From assembly GCA_038244535.1 (NCBI GenBank), contig JBBRTJ010000028.1, positions 1 through 34,005 on the forward strand: a stretch of 34,005 nt of DNA, given 5' to 3'. Below, piece by piece: positions 7,263 to 14,982 of the stretch. Under the pieces are notes generated by a model. The model was not told the DNA's origin and made no database searches. It saw only the letters and a list, made by a program, of their open reading frames with translations. This DNA comes from JBBRTJ01 sp038244535. Lineage in GTDB: Bacteria; Actinomycetota; Acidimicrobiia; Acidimicrobiales; Ilumatobacteraceae. Both the position numbers and the translations under genes were made by a program. Numbering within the stretch: position 1 is the first letter of the stretch; each line of letters begins with the position of its first letter.

Positions 7263-8963
7263 TCACCCCGCAGGCAGCCACGGCCTTGCTTCGGTCGCGC
7301 CACGGTCGATCGTCACGAACTGATCGGCACCGACGGTCATCCACGGCCCGGTGTCGCCGCTCGGCCAGTGGACCCGCACGTCGGCGCTCGTGGCGTTGCC
7401 GAGGCCCGTGTGGAGCCAGCCGAGCTTCCCACCGGCGTGGCCCCCGCCGACGGTGACCTCGCGGGTGACGGTGCGCCCCCCCACTCGCACGTCCATCCAT
7501 GCGCCGATGGCGTCGACGTTGGGCGCGGCTTGGTGCAGGCCGACCGCGAGCCAGTGGCCGATCGGTGCCGGTCGCGCGGCATCACCGCGGCCGACGTTGC
7601 GCCACACCGTGACGTCGGCCTGGCGGTTCACGACGACGAGGTCGAGCATCCCGTCGAGGTTGAGGTCCACGAGCGCGGCGCCCCGCGCTCGGTCGAACGA
7701 GACGATGCCGGCGGCCTCTGCTCCCTCCACGAACGAGCCGTCGGCCCGGCCGAGTAGCAGGTTGCTCGGATCGCGGGTCGCGCTGTCGACCTGCGCCTCG
7801 ACGTTGCCCTTGCTGACGAACAGGTCGATGAAGCCGTCGTTGTTCACGTCTTCGAACTCGGGGTGCCAGGCCGTCGACGGGAGCACGTCGCCACCCACGA
7901 ACGGGCGCTGCGCGGTGACGTCGTACTGGACGGCGACGTCGCGATAGGTCGGCTTGGCCGAGCCGATCTCGAGCGCCTGGAGCTTGTTGTCGCCTTGGCT
8001 CGTGATGAACACCTCAGGCTTGCCATCACCGCTCAGGTCCTGGCTGGCGATGCCCATGCCCCAGATCTGCAGCGGGCGCCAGCCGTCGGCCTCGGTGTAC
8101 TGGCGGGGCGCCTCGCCGGGCGCGACCCGCCACAACTGCTCCTCGCCGTCGAGGTAGTAGTGGCGATCGTTCGCCATGCGCAGATCACGCTGACCCGTGC
8201 GGCCCCAGTCGCTGAACAGCACCGACAGCGTGCAGTACCCAGGCGAGAGCGCGATCGGCGTGGCGTACGTGGCACCGGCCGTTGCGGGCCGCACGAGCTT
8301 GCTGTCGGCGCAGGTGTCGCCGCCTGGCACGAGGTAGTTGCCAAAGGCCAGCGTCGGCAGTGCGTTGGCGCCCTCCCACGTGGCGCTGAACCCAACCGTC
8401 CAATCGCGACCGCTGTCGATGCCGAGCGAGCTGGTGGCGTCTTCGAAGCGACAGCTGCCAAGCCCGCGAAGCACCTCGTTGCCACCGCGGCGCAAGACGA
8501 CGAGGTCGGGCTGGCCGTCCCCGTCGACATCGAGCGGATAGGCGCCGGTGACCGCCGTCAGATCGGTGATCGGCGATGCCAGCCGCGTGAAGCGAAGGGC
8601 GCCGCCCACCGGGCTCTCGTTGCGATAGAGCGCGGCCGGCTCGCTTCCACCGGCGAAGTACAGCTCGTCACGGCCGTCGCCATTGCAGTCGAAGGCCGCC
8701 ACGCCGCCGCCGACGAAGTACTCGAACGCCCCGGTGTAGGCGTGGTCGATGCCCGCCGAGGTCGACTCGTTGACGAAGTGCGGTGCCTTCCCTGTGGTGG
8801 CCGCCGGCGCGGCCCCGCCTGTGCGCCAGATGGTCAACCCGGCGGCGACGACTCCGATGGCGACCAGCGCGACCGCCCACGTGGCGGCGACCCGCCATCG
8901 CGAGCGCAAGGGCTTGGTGGGGCGCGGCCCGTCCTGCTCGGTGGCCGCCGACTCGTCGGGCAT
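7263..8963 (-). CDS. CRTAC1/UnbV-like FG-GAP (VCBS) repeat protein with ASPIC/UnbV C-terminal domain
   Basis: A protein of about 566 residues from the ATG at 8963; a GTG at 8987 would add eight residues. After a short charged N-terminus there is one membrane anchor or signal segment (about 23-45), so the bulk should lie outside the membrane. The body is an FG-GAP beta-propeller with repeated calcium-binding loops: DCNGDGRDEL, DVDGDGQPDL, DLSGDGKPEV, DVNNDGFIDL, DLNLDGMLDL. The C-terminus (HWLAVGL, then GGGHAGGKLGWLHTGLGNA, then VRVHWPSGD) is the ASPIC/UnbV domain. UnbV proteins are best known from enediyne gene clusters beside UnbU, but they occur widely elsewhere with unknown function. An UnbU-like gene lies 1.2 kb away, past the selenoprotein gene. 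Confidence 0.85.
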   Translation of the reverse strand: MPDESAATEQDGPRPTKPLRSRWRVAATWAVALVAIGVVAAGLTIWRTGGAAPAATTGKAPHFVNESTSAGIDHAYTGAFEYFVGGGVAAFDCNGDGRDELYFAGGSEPAALYRNESPVGGALRFTRLASPITDLTAVTGAYPLDVDGDGQPDLVVLRRGGNEVLRGLGSCRFEDATSSLGIDSGRDWTVGFSATWEGANALPTLAFGNYLVPGGDTCADSKLVRPATAGATYATPIALSPGYCTLSVLFSDWGRTGQRDLRMANDRHYYLDGEEQLWRVAPGEAPRQYTEADGWRPLQIWGMGIASQDLSGDGKPEVFITSQGDNKLQALEIGSAKPTYRDVAVQYDVTAQRPFVGGDVLPSTAWHPEFEDVNNDGFIDLFVSKGNVEAQVDSATRDPSNLLLGRADGSFVEGAEAAGIVSFDRARGAALVDLNLDGMLDLVVVNRQADVTVWRNVGRGDAARPAPIGHWLAVGLHQAAPNVDAIGAWMDVRVGGRTVTREVTVGGGHAGGKLGWLHTGLGNATSADVRVHWPSGDTGPWMTVGADQFVTIDRGATEARPWLPAG

Positions 8964-9044
8964 GGGGCGATTGAACCACGCCCCCACGACGGGAAGGGAC
9001 CGCCCAGCGCGTTGGGGCGGGCCAGCAGCCTCACAAGGGCTGGG

Positions 9045-9080
9045 TTGACGGGCATCCGACCGGCCTCAAAGATGGACGAG
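9045..9080 (+). promoter_or_regulatory. Leaderless promoter of the AhpD-like selenoprotein gene
   Basis: TTGACG (9045-9050), a 17-nt spacer, and AAAGAT (9068-9073) end 7 nt before the ATG at 9081. The geometry puts the transcript start at or next to the ATG and supports 9081 over the ATG at 9072. Confidence 0.5.
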
Positions 9081-10064
9081 ATGACCATCAGGGCCGACCT
9101 GCTCGCGGCGCAGGTGGCCGCTTGGCGTCACGTCACGTCGCCGGGCGCGTCGTGGACCGGCGCCGAGCGCGCCGCGATGGCTGAGGTCGCACTGGCCGCG
9201 CTTGACGACACTGATCCACTCGCACCGTGGGTGTCACCAACGAGCGTTGGGCGAACGATGCCCGGCGCCGAGATCCTGCCCGCGGTCGTGGTCGATGCGG
9301 TCTACCGGATGGCCCGCCATGCCTCGTCGCTGACCGAGGGCTGGTACCAGACCCAGCTCGATGGGGGCATCGATGCGGTCGCCTACGTCGAGGTGGTCGG
9401 CGTCGTCTCCGCGGTCGCCGCCGTCGCCGGGTTCCATCGGGCGGCCGGCTTCGATCGTCCGCCGCTTCCGGAGCCGACGCCCGGTGCGCCGCATGGCCGG
9501 CACCCCCAGGTCGAACGCGCCACGCTGAACTGGGTGCCGGTCGCCGTCCCTGCCGACGAGAGGGCAGCGGTCGTGCAGGGCCTCAGTGCAGCGCCGGCCG
9601 AGTGGGTCAACGTCGCTCGGCTCGCGGCTGTGCAGTACATCCCCGTCGACGAGATGGGCGAGCTCGCGTGGACCCGCGGAACGCTCAGCAGAGGTGAGAT
9701 GGAGCTCGTCGCGGCACGCCTTTCCGCGCATCGCGAGTGCTTCTACTGAACGGCTTCCCACATGCTGATGCTCCGTGCGAGCACCTCTCCTGCGGTGACC
9801 GACGGGCACGGCGCGCTCCTCGAGGAGCTCGTCGCGGCGGTGGTCGGTGAGGATCCGGATCGGGCCGATGCGGCCCGATCGTCGATCATCGACCAGCTCG
9901 GTGCCGATTGGTTGATCGATGCGGCCGCGGTGATCGCGAACTTCGAGATGATGACTCGCCTCGCTGACGCCACCGGGGCGCGTCTGCGTCCAGGACAGAT
10001 CGAGGCTGCGGCACCGATTCGCGCCCAGCTCGGCCTCGACGCGTTCCCGTCAGCCAGGAGATGA
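9081..10064 (+). CDS. AhpD-like alkylhydroperoxidase-related selenoprotein (in-frame TGA = Sec at 9747-9749)
   Basis: The frame is open from 9081 to 9746, meets TGA at 9747-9749, and continues without another stop to the TGA at 10062-10064 (327 residues if read through; Sec223). Around the TGA it reads AARLSAHRECFY-TGA-TASHMLMLR. AhpD/CMD proteins have the redox motif CxxCxxxH here, so TGA replaces exactly the second, reactive cysteine: C220-F-Y-U223-T-A-S-H227. Sequence after the TGA (IANFEMMTRLADATG) is typical family C-terminal sequence. A hairpin at 9769-9783 could serve as the bacterial SECIS element. Expected role: thiol/selenol-dependent peroxide or disulfide reduction, probably cytosolic (no signal peptide). 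A gene caller would split it into a 222-residue protein and a spurious ORF at 9762-10064. The alternative is a Cys-to-stop pseudogene. No Sec machinery lies in this window. Confidence 0.8.
9769..9783 (+). promoter_or_regulatory. Candidate bacterial SECIS hairpin
   Basis: TGCTC (9769-9773) pairs with GAGCA (9779-9783) around the 5-nt loop CGTGC. The stem can extend by two pairs across a 2-nt bulge. The loop begins 25 nt after the TGA and contains a G-U, matching the known layout of bacterial SECIS elements (small apical loop with a G, roughly 16-37 nt after UGA). It lies in coding sequence, as it must. Confidence 0.5.
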
Positions 10065-10115
10065 GCGGGGCGCCGTGCGCTGGGCGTCAGGCGCCGCCCG
10101 ATCATGTTCTCTTGG

Positions 10116-11792
10116 TCAGCTACCGGCCTTGGCTGGCAGCTCCGCGACGTTGAGCCAACGCCCACCCGTCGCTCGGCGGACCACGAACGTCGTGGCGAAC
10201 GGCGATGAGGTGCGGGCCTGCAGGTGCCCGGCAGCGTCGTAGGTCTCCTTGGTCGCGGTGCCTCGAGACTGAAGGCCCAGGCTCAGTCCGTCCTGCCTCC
10301 CGAACGGGATCAGCAGGGTCACGTTGACGTCACGTACCTGGTAGCGCTCGATGACCGTCGTTCCGGTCGCCACGGCGTCCTGCAGCCGACGCTGCAACTG
10401 GTCGAGCCGGTCACCGTGGTCGACGGCCTTGAGGATCGAGGCATCCCGCCTGAGCAAGGCCTGGTTCTCGAGCTCGAGGTTCTCGACCAGTGTGAGCACG
10501 ATCGCTTGGGTGCCTGATCCGACGATCTCGTGGTTCCAGTCCACGACACCCTGCTCGACCGAGATGGACGGGAAGGTCGCCGGGTCCACCTCGTGGGGCA
10601 CACGCCCGAGCACGTCGTTCGCGTCGGCGACGATGACTCCACGGGCCGGGGTCCCGGCCGCAACGACGCCGACCCCGACCACGAGCACCGCGGCACTGAC
10701 CATCCCCACCCGAAGCGCAGGACGAAGGATCGCAGCACCGCCCGCACCCCGGCTCGCCAGTCGGGCCACGAACCGGCCGACGTGGTCGTCGGCCGTTCCC
10801 GGCTCAGGCAGCAGCCGGTCCAGGAGCGGGCGGCTGGCGCACACGAGGACCAGGGCACCGAGCAGGGCGATCTTGGTCCCGAACTCCGTGGTCTGCGGCG
10901 CCATCAACAGCACGGAGACCACCGCGACGAGGAGGCCGAACACGACGCGGCCGACACGTCCCGCCGGCACCGTCTTGGGGTCGGTGATCATGAAGAACAG
11001 GAAGACCAGCACCTCAGGTGAGGTGACGATCACGCGCCAGAAGTCGAACCCGCAGACCGGCGCGAACGCCCAGCGCGCCGTCATGCAGTGTCCGGAAGCG
11101 GCGAGGAGCCCGACGCCCACGGTCAGGCCGATCCAGAACGTCGCCGCGGTGGCGAGGAGGTGCAGGCGCTTGGTGATCAGCAGCCCGCCCACCAGGATGA
11201 CGGCGTAGGCCAGGATCATCCAGCCGTTGAGGGGTGCCCACCAGAAGTCGAGGGGCTCGGCGCGCGTGCTTCCCAGCACGATGAAGGCGATGACGAGCCC
11301 GAGGTTGGACGGGTTGAACAGGTGCGAGCCGCGGTACTTGATGAGCTCCTTGGTGAGGAGCGAGAACGCCGCGATGCCGGCGAACAGGTACCAGGCGTGG
11401 AAGCTCCAGTGGTCGTTGGGCGGCGTCCCCGGGACACGCAGGATGAGGGCGACGCCGCTGCCCGTCAGCATGGCGCTGGCCGGCCACACGAAGGACTTCG
11501 TGGCGCGGAAGCTCAGCGCGACGCCGATGACCGCGCACGTCAGGATCGCGGCGAGGATCTGCGGGACGCTGACCTGGAAGTGCAGCCCGACCTGGCCCAG
11601 GGTGTGGATGGTGATGACGACGGCCGCGACGTGCAGCCGTGGGTCGCGGAGCTTCGGCAGCAAGACCGGGTAGCTGCGCCCACCGAGTGTGAGCATCCGG
11701 CCGGGCCCGGCTGTGTTGCCCGGCGGGAGGGTCAGGCCTGCCACCGGCGGCGCCGTGGCGGCCCGTTGCACACCGACTGCAGAACCGATCAT
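10116..11792 (-). CDS. UnbU-like / RnfD-NqrB family integral membrane protein
   Basis: A 558-residue protein. Residues of about 50-390 contain around ten hydrophobic segments with RnfD/NqrB-family landmarks: SAMLTGSGVALILR, HLFNPSNLGLVIAF and FFMITDPKTVP. The last 170 residues form a soluble domain after a final membrane helix (VSAAVLVVGVGVVA). The same arrangement is seen in proteins annotated UnbU or 'RnfD-like' that pair with UnbV. RnfD/NqrB subunits carry flavin and move electrons across membranes; the usual covalent-FMN SGAT motif is not evident here, so flavin binding is uncertain. It faces the selenoprotein gene tail to tail (51 nt between). A TAGTCT -10 box lies 8 nt before the ATG. 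The real function of the family is unknown. Confidence 0.7.
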   Translation of the reverse strand: MIGSAVGVQRAATAPPVAGLTLPPGNTAGPGRMLTLGGRSYPVLLPKLRDPRLHVAAVVITIHTLGQVGLHFQVSVPQILAAILTCAVIGVALSFRATKSFVWPASAMLTGSGVALILRVPGTPPNDHWSFHAWYLFAGIAAFSLLTKELIKYRGSHLFNPSNLGLVIAFIVLGSTRAEPLDFWWAPLNGWMILAYAVILVGGLLITKRLHLLATAATFWIGLTVGVGLLAASGHCMTARWAFAPVCGFDFWRVIVTSPEVLVFLFFMITDPKTVPAGRVGRVVFGLLVAVVSVLLMAPQTTEFGTKIALLGALVLVCASRPLLDRLLPEPGTADDHVGRFVARLASRGAGGAAILRPALRVGMVSAAVLVVGVGVVAAGTPARGVIVADANDVLGRVPHEVDPATFPSISVEQGVVDWNHEIVGSGTQAIVLTLVENLELENQALLRRDASILKAVDHGDRLDQLQRRLQDAVATGTTVIERYQVRDVNVTLLIPFGRQDGLSLGLQSRGTATKETYDAAGHLQARTSSPFATTFVVRRATGGRWLNVAELPAKAGS

Positions 11793-11844
11793 CGGGCCGG
11801 AGACTAGCGGCGCGAGCGCCAGCGTCTCGGACGAGGTCGCTCGC

Positions 11845-12600
11845 TCAGCGGGCGAGGAGGGCGTTGATCGACTCCATGATGCCCTCGGGCAGGAAGAGCT
11901 CTTCTGGCGTCGTCTCGGCCTCTGTCAGATCAGCGAGCGCCATGGACACCTCGGACGGGTCGAGCTGGCCGTTGAGGATGGCGGCCGAGACGAATGCGTG
12001 CGTCTCTTTGGCTGCGCTGTCGTCGGGGTCGAGGTAGGTCGGGATGGCGTTGACCATGCGGTCGTTGAACCCGGTGTTGTACGGACCGGGGTTGACCTTG
12101 GTGACGTCGATGCCCAGCGGCGCCAGTTCGCCACGCAGCGACTTCGTGAAGGCCTCGACGGCGTGCTTGGTCATGCAGTACGGCGAACCCAACGGCGAGG
12201 CGAGCACCCCGGCGATCGACGACACGTTGATGATGCGTCCCCAGCCGCGTGCCTTCATCCCGGGGATGACGGCCTGGGTCATGGCCACCATGCCGAACAC
12301 GTTGACCTCGAAGCTGGCACGGACGCGATCCATGGGCACCGTGGCCATCGGCCCCAGCACGCCCAGGCCCGCGTTGTTGATGAGCACGTCGACGTTCAGG
12401 TCGGCTGCCGTCGCCACGTCGGCGACGTCGGTGACGTCGAGCTTCATGGTGGTCAGGGACGGGCACTCGGCTCGGAGCGTGTCGGCCTGTTCCTGGGTCT
12501 CCGTGGTGGCGATCACGGTGTGACCGCGTGCCGCCAGCTCGATGGCCGCGCCCTTCCCGAACCCTGAGCCGGCACCGGTGATCAACACGGGTCGCTTCAT
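11845..12600 (-). CDS. Short-chain dehydrogenase/reductase (classical SDR)
   Basis: A protein of about 251 residues from ATG 12600. The Rossmann motif TGAGSGFG is at about 7-14, NNAG at about 75-78, the catalytic serine region INVSSIAG, and YCMTK (YxxxK) at about 150-154. It should use NAD(P)(H) to oxidise or reduce an alcohol/carbonyl whose identity is not evident. A TACGGT -10 box ends 7 nt before this ATG, which favours it over the GTG at 12609 and suggests a leaderless mRNA. It is co-directional with the UnbU-like gene (52 nt gap) and may share its transcript. Cytosolic. Confidence 0.87.
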   Translation of the reverse strand: MKRPVLITGAGSGFGKGAAIELAARGHTVIATTETQEQADTLRAECPSLTTMKLDVTDVADVATAADLNVDVLINNAGLGVLGPMATVPMDRVRASFEVNVFGMVAMTQAVIPGMKARGWGRIINVSSIAGVLASPLGSPYCMTKHAVEAFTKSLRGELAPLGIDVTKVNPGPYNTGFNDRMVNAIPTYLDPDDSAAKETHAFVSAAILNGQLDPSEVSMALADLTEAETTPEELFLPEGIMESINALLAR

Positions 12601-12747
12601 GAGGTGCACCGTAGTCAGCTGCTCCCGGCGCTCGGGAGATGGGCAGTGGACGGGACCAACACGGGACCTTCGGCCCTCCCGACGCGCCGAGGTGCCCTCT
12701 TACCCTGACTGCCGACCGCACTCGACTGAGCAGACACGGGGAACCTC

Positions 12748-13836
12748 ATGCCCGAACCTGAAGTACGCGAGGACGCCGGCGTCGATCGCCGTGTCTTCTT
12801 GGGCCTGGTGGCGGGCGGAGCCGCAGGCGCGGCACTCGTCGCCGCCACCGCCGCAGCAGCCTGGCCAGCCGATCGCTCGACGTCGCTGGGGTCCTCGTCC
12901 ACGGCGACGACGATGCCCGATGGCATGACGTCCACGACGATGCCCGAAGGGGCGATGACGAACGACCAGATGGACGCGTCGATGAAGGACAAGATCGACC
13001 AGTTCCTGAAGAACACGACCACGCCCATCACCGTGGGCGTCGGCGCCACCGACCTCGCGTTCCGCATGGAGGGCGACGTCCGCGTCTTCGATCTGGTTTG
13101 CAAGAGGGTGCAGTGGCAGGTGACGCCGGACAAGACCCTGGAGGCCTTCACCTTCAACGGCATCGTCCCCGGCCCGACCATCCGGGTGATCGAGGGCAAG
13201 CCGGTGCGCATCAACGTCCGCAACGACCTGGACCAGAGCACCACCGTGCACTGGCACGGTCAGAACGTGCCCAACAAGATGGACGGCGTCGCCTTCCTCA
13301 CCCAGGACCCGATCAAGCCGGGCACGTCGTTCACCTACGAGTTCACGCCCGGCCCCTTCGGCAGCCACATGTACCACTCGCACCACAACGCGACCGAGCA
13401 GGTGGGCCAGGGCATGCTCGGCGCACTGCTGGTCGAGCCGGCCGACAAGAGCGCGGAGCCCAAGTACGACAAGGACTACCTGTACATCCTCAACGACACG
13501 CTCGGCGGCTTCACGATCAACGGCAAGGGCTTCCCGGCCACTGCGGCCTACTCGGCCAAGGTCGGCGAGCGGGTCCGGTTCCGGTTCATGAACGAGGGGC
13601 AGATGGCCCATCCCATCCACCTCCACGGCATCCCGTACCAGATCTTCGCCCGTGACGGCTACCCGCTACCGCAACCGTTCATGTGCGACACGATCACGGT
13701 CGCTCCTGGCGAGCGTTGGGATGCCATCGTCACCGCCGACAACCCCGGCGTATGGGCGTTCCACTGCCACATCCTGTCCCACGCTGAGACCGCGACCGGC
13801 ATGTTCGGCATGGTCAGCGTCCTGATCGTCCAGTAG
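12748..13836 (+). CDS. Two-domain multicopper oxidase with Tat signal
   Basis: A 362-residue protein. The N-terminus DRRVFLGLVAGGAAGAALVA is a twin-arginine signal. Next comes a Met/Thr-rich linker (MPDGMTSTTMPEGAM). Two cupredoxin domains carry a full set of copper motifs: HWHG at 168-171, HSHH at 210-213, HPIHLHG at 288-294 and HCHILSHAETATGM at 339-352 (type-1 and trinuclear ligands). The length fits small two-domain laccase-like or copper-nitrite-reductase-like enzymes, which work as trimers; with all trinuclear His present, an oxidase is more likely. GGGGAA about 6 nt before ATG serves as ribosome site. The cupredoxin gene follows 11 nt later and may be the redox partner. The Met-rich linker may bind Cu(I). 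Confidence 0.9.
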   Translation: MPEPEVREDAGVDRRVFLGLVAGGAAGAALVAATAAAAWPADRSTSLGSSSTATTMPDGMTSTTMPEGAMTNDQMDASMKDKIDQFLKNTTTPITVGVGATDLAFRMEGDVRVFDLVCKRVQWQVTPDKTLEAFTFNGIVPGPTIRVIEGKPVRINVRNDLDQSTTVHWHGQNVPNKMDGVAFLTQDPIKPGTSFTYEFTPGPFGSHMYHSHHNATEQVGQGMLGALLVEPADKSAEPKYDKDYLYILNDTLGGFTINGKGFPATAAYSAKVGERVRFRFMNEGQMAHPIHLHGIPYQIFARDGYPLPQPFMCDTITVAPGERWDAIVTADNPGVWAFHCHILSHAETATGMFGMVSVLIVQ

Positions 13837-13847
13837 GAGCCGGAACC

Positions 13848-14348
13848 ATGACCGTGACCGATACCGACGTCAAGCCTGCGGCCTCCGAGCCGGGCCTGAC
13901 CTCGACGCCCACGAAGCGTCCAGGGTTCAACACCGCCACCGTGGCCCTCGCCGCAGTGTTCATCGCGATGTTTGCGTTCGTGGCAGCCGTGTTCGCGGTA
14001 GGTGTGGCCGCCCGAGCCGTTGACCACGCCAACCAGCTGGAGGACAAGATCGCGGCCGGAGGCGGTGCGGCCGCGGGACCGTCAGCGAACCCGTCGGTGA
14101 CCCTGACCGAGTTCAAGATCGCCCCCAACGCGCTCACGATGCCCGCGAGCGGTGGCGTGATCAAGATCCAGAACGCCGGGACGGCGGTGCACAACCTCCA
14201 CGTCGACACCCTCGCCTCGGCCGACATCCCTGCGGGCGCCTCCGGGCAACTCGAGGTCAAGGGACTCAAGGCCGGCACTTACAAGATGTGGTGCAGCATC
14301 GTCGGCCACGAAGGCCTGGGCATGACCGGCACCGTGACCATCGGCTAG
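13848..14348 (+). CDS. Membrane-anchored cupredoxin (type-1 copper protein)
   Basis: A 166-residue protein with one N-terminal membrane helix at about 27-50 and an extracytoplasmic cupredoxin domain from about 80. Type-1 copper ligands are visible: His in VHNLHV, then Cys, His and Met in MWCSIVGHEGLGM near the C-terminus. It should carry single electrons outside the cell membrane. It follows the multicopper oxidase gene by 11 nt with a GGAGCCGGAACC-ATG ribosome site, so the two are one operon and plausibly exchange electrons. Two short palindromes (14360-14369, 14375-14382) lie after the stop and may help termination. Confidence 0.87.
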   Translation: MTVTDTDVKPAASEPGLTSTPTKRPGFNTATVALAAVFIAMFAFVAAVFAVGVAARAVDHANQLEDKIAAGGGAAAGPSANPSVTLTEFKIAPNALTMPASGGVIKIQNAGTAVHNLHVDTLASADIPAGASGQLEVKGLKAGTYKMWCSIVGHEGLGMTGTVTIG

Positions 14349-14454
14349 GACGCCGGCACGTCCCGGGACCCAGGGGTCGACCTCTGAGTCGTGTTGTACG
14401 TTGGTTTCACGCGCACTGCCCTGGGACGGAGCGCCAAATGTCGAGGAGGGCGCC

Positions 14455-14982
14455 GTGGCCATTCCCGATCCGAGGACCAAGGCCTTCGCGCCGGCCCCGC
14501 CCGGCTTCGTACGGGTTGTGGCTTGGCGTCAGAGGACGTCGGGTTCGTCGGACCCCGAGCATGAGGTGCTCCACAGGGAGCGCGCGGCGCTCTTGCACCG
14601 ATGGGCGACCGACAGCGACCTCACGGTCGGGGACTGGGGCGAGACCGACGGGGAGCGCCCGCGAGAGTTCGTGGAGATGCTGCTCTCGGTGAGCCAGGCC
14701 GCGCTGGCGGCAGGGCTCGGCGCGCTGATGAGCGGCTCTGTGAAGGCGTACTTCGATCGTAAGAGCGCGAAGGCCGGCAAGCCCGCCGCTCCTCGCGGCG
14801 CGCCGGCCCCCGACCAGGTCGGTGAGGGCATGGCGGCCCCGACGCCGCTGTTCGCCGTCACCATCGTGAACCAGAGCGGCGGCACGATCGTGGTGATGTA
14901 CTCACCAGCGAAGCAGGAAAGCCGTCGGCTCAGCATGCAGGTGTTGGATCCAGGGTGGACGGGGAGCGAGACGATCCTCTGA
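14455..14982 (+). CDS. Uncharacterised protein with central hydrophobic segment (weak EACC1-like resemblance)
   Basis: A 175-residue protein from GTG 14455, chosen because GAGGAGGG precedes it by a few bases; an in-frame GTG further upstream lacks one. An N-terminal charged half (WATDSDLTVGDW) leads to a hydrophobic or amphipathic stretch (LLSVSQAALAAGLGALMSG, about 77-97), then a basic Ala/Pro linker, then a beta-rich tail (FAVTIVNQSGGTIVVMYSP). The layout loosely recalls the actinobacterial 'effector-associated constant component' proteins of conflict systems, but I cannot confirm it. It overlaps the start of the PPK2-like gene by 28 nt, so the pair is translationally coupled. Confidence 0.6.
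   Translation: MAIPDPRTKAFAPAPPGFVRVVAWRQRTSGSSDPEHEVLHRERAALLHRWATDSDLTVGDWGETDGERPREFVEMLLSVSQAALAAGLGALMSGSVKAYFDRKSAKAGKPAAPRGAPAPDQVGEGMAAPTPLFAVTIVNQSGGTIVVMYSPAKQESRRLSMQVLDPGWTGSETIL

Noticed and set aside
9762..10064. Separate 100-residue gene starting at ATG 9762
   Set aside because: It is in the same frame as the gene ending at TGA 9749 and continues its AhpD fold; there is no ribosome site of its own. It is treated as the second half of the selenoprotein.
7263..11792. Enediyne biosynthetic cluster
   Set aside because: UnbV- and UnbU-like genes are present, but no polyketide synthase, thioesterase or other enediyne core gene is in the window.
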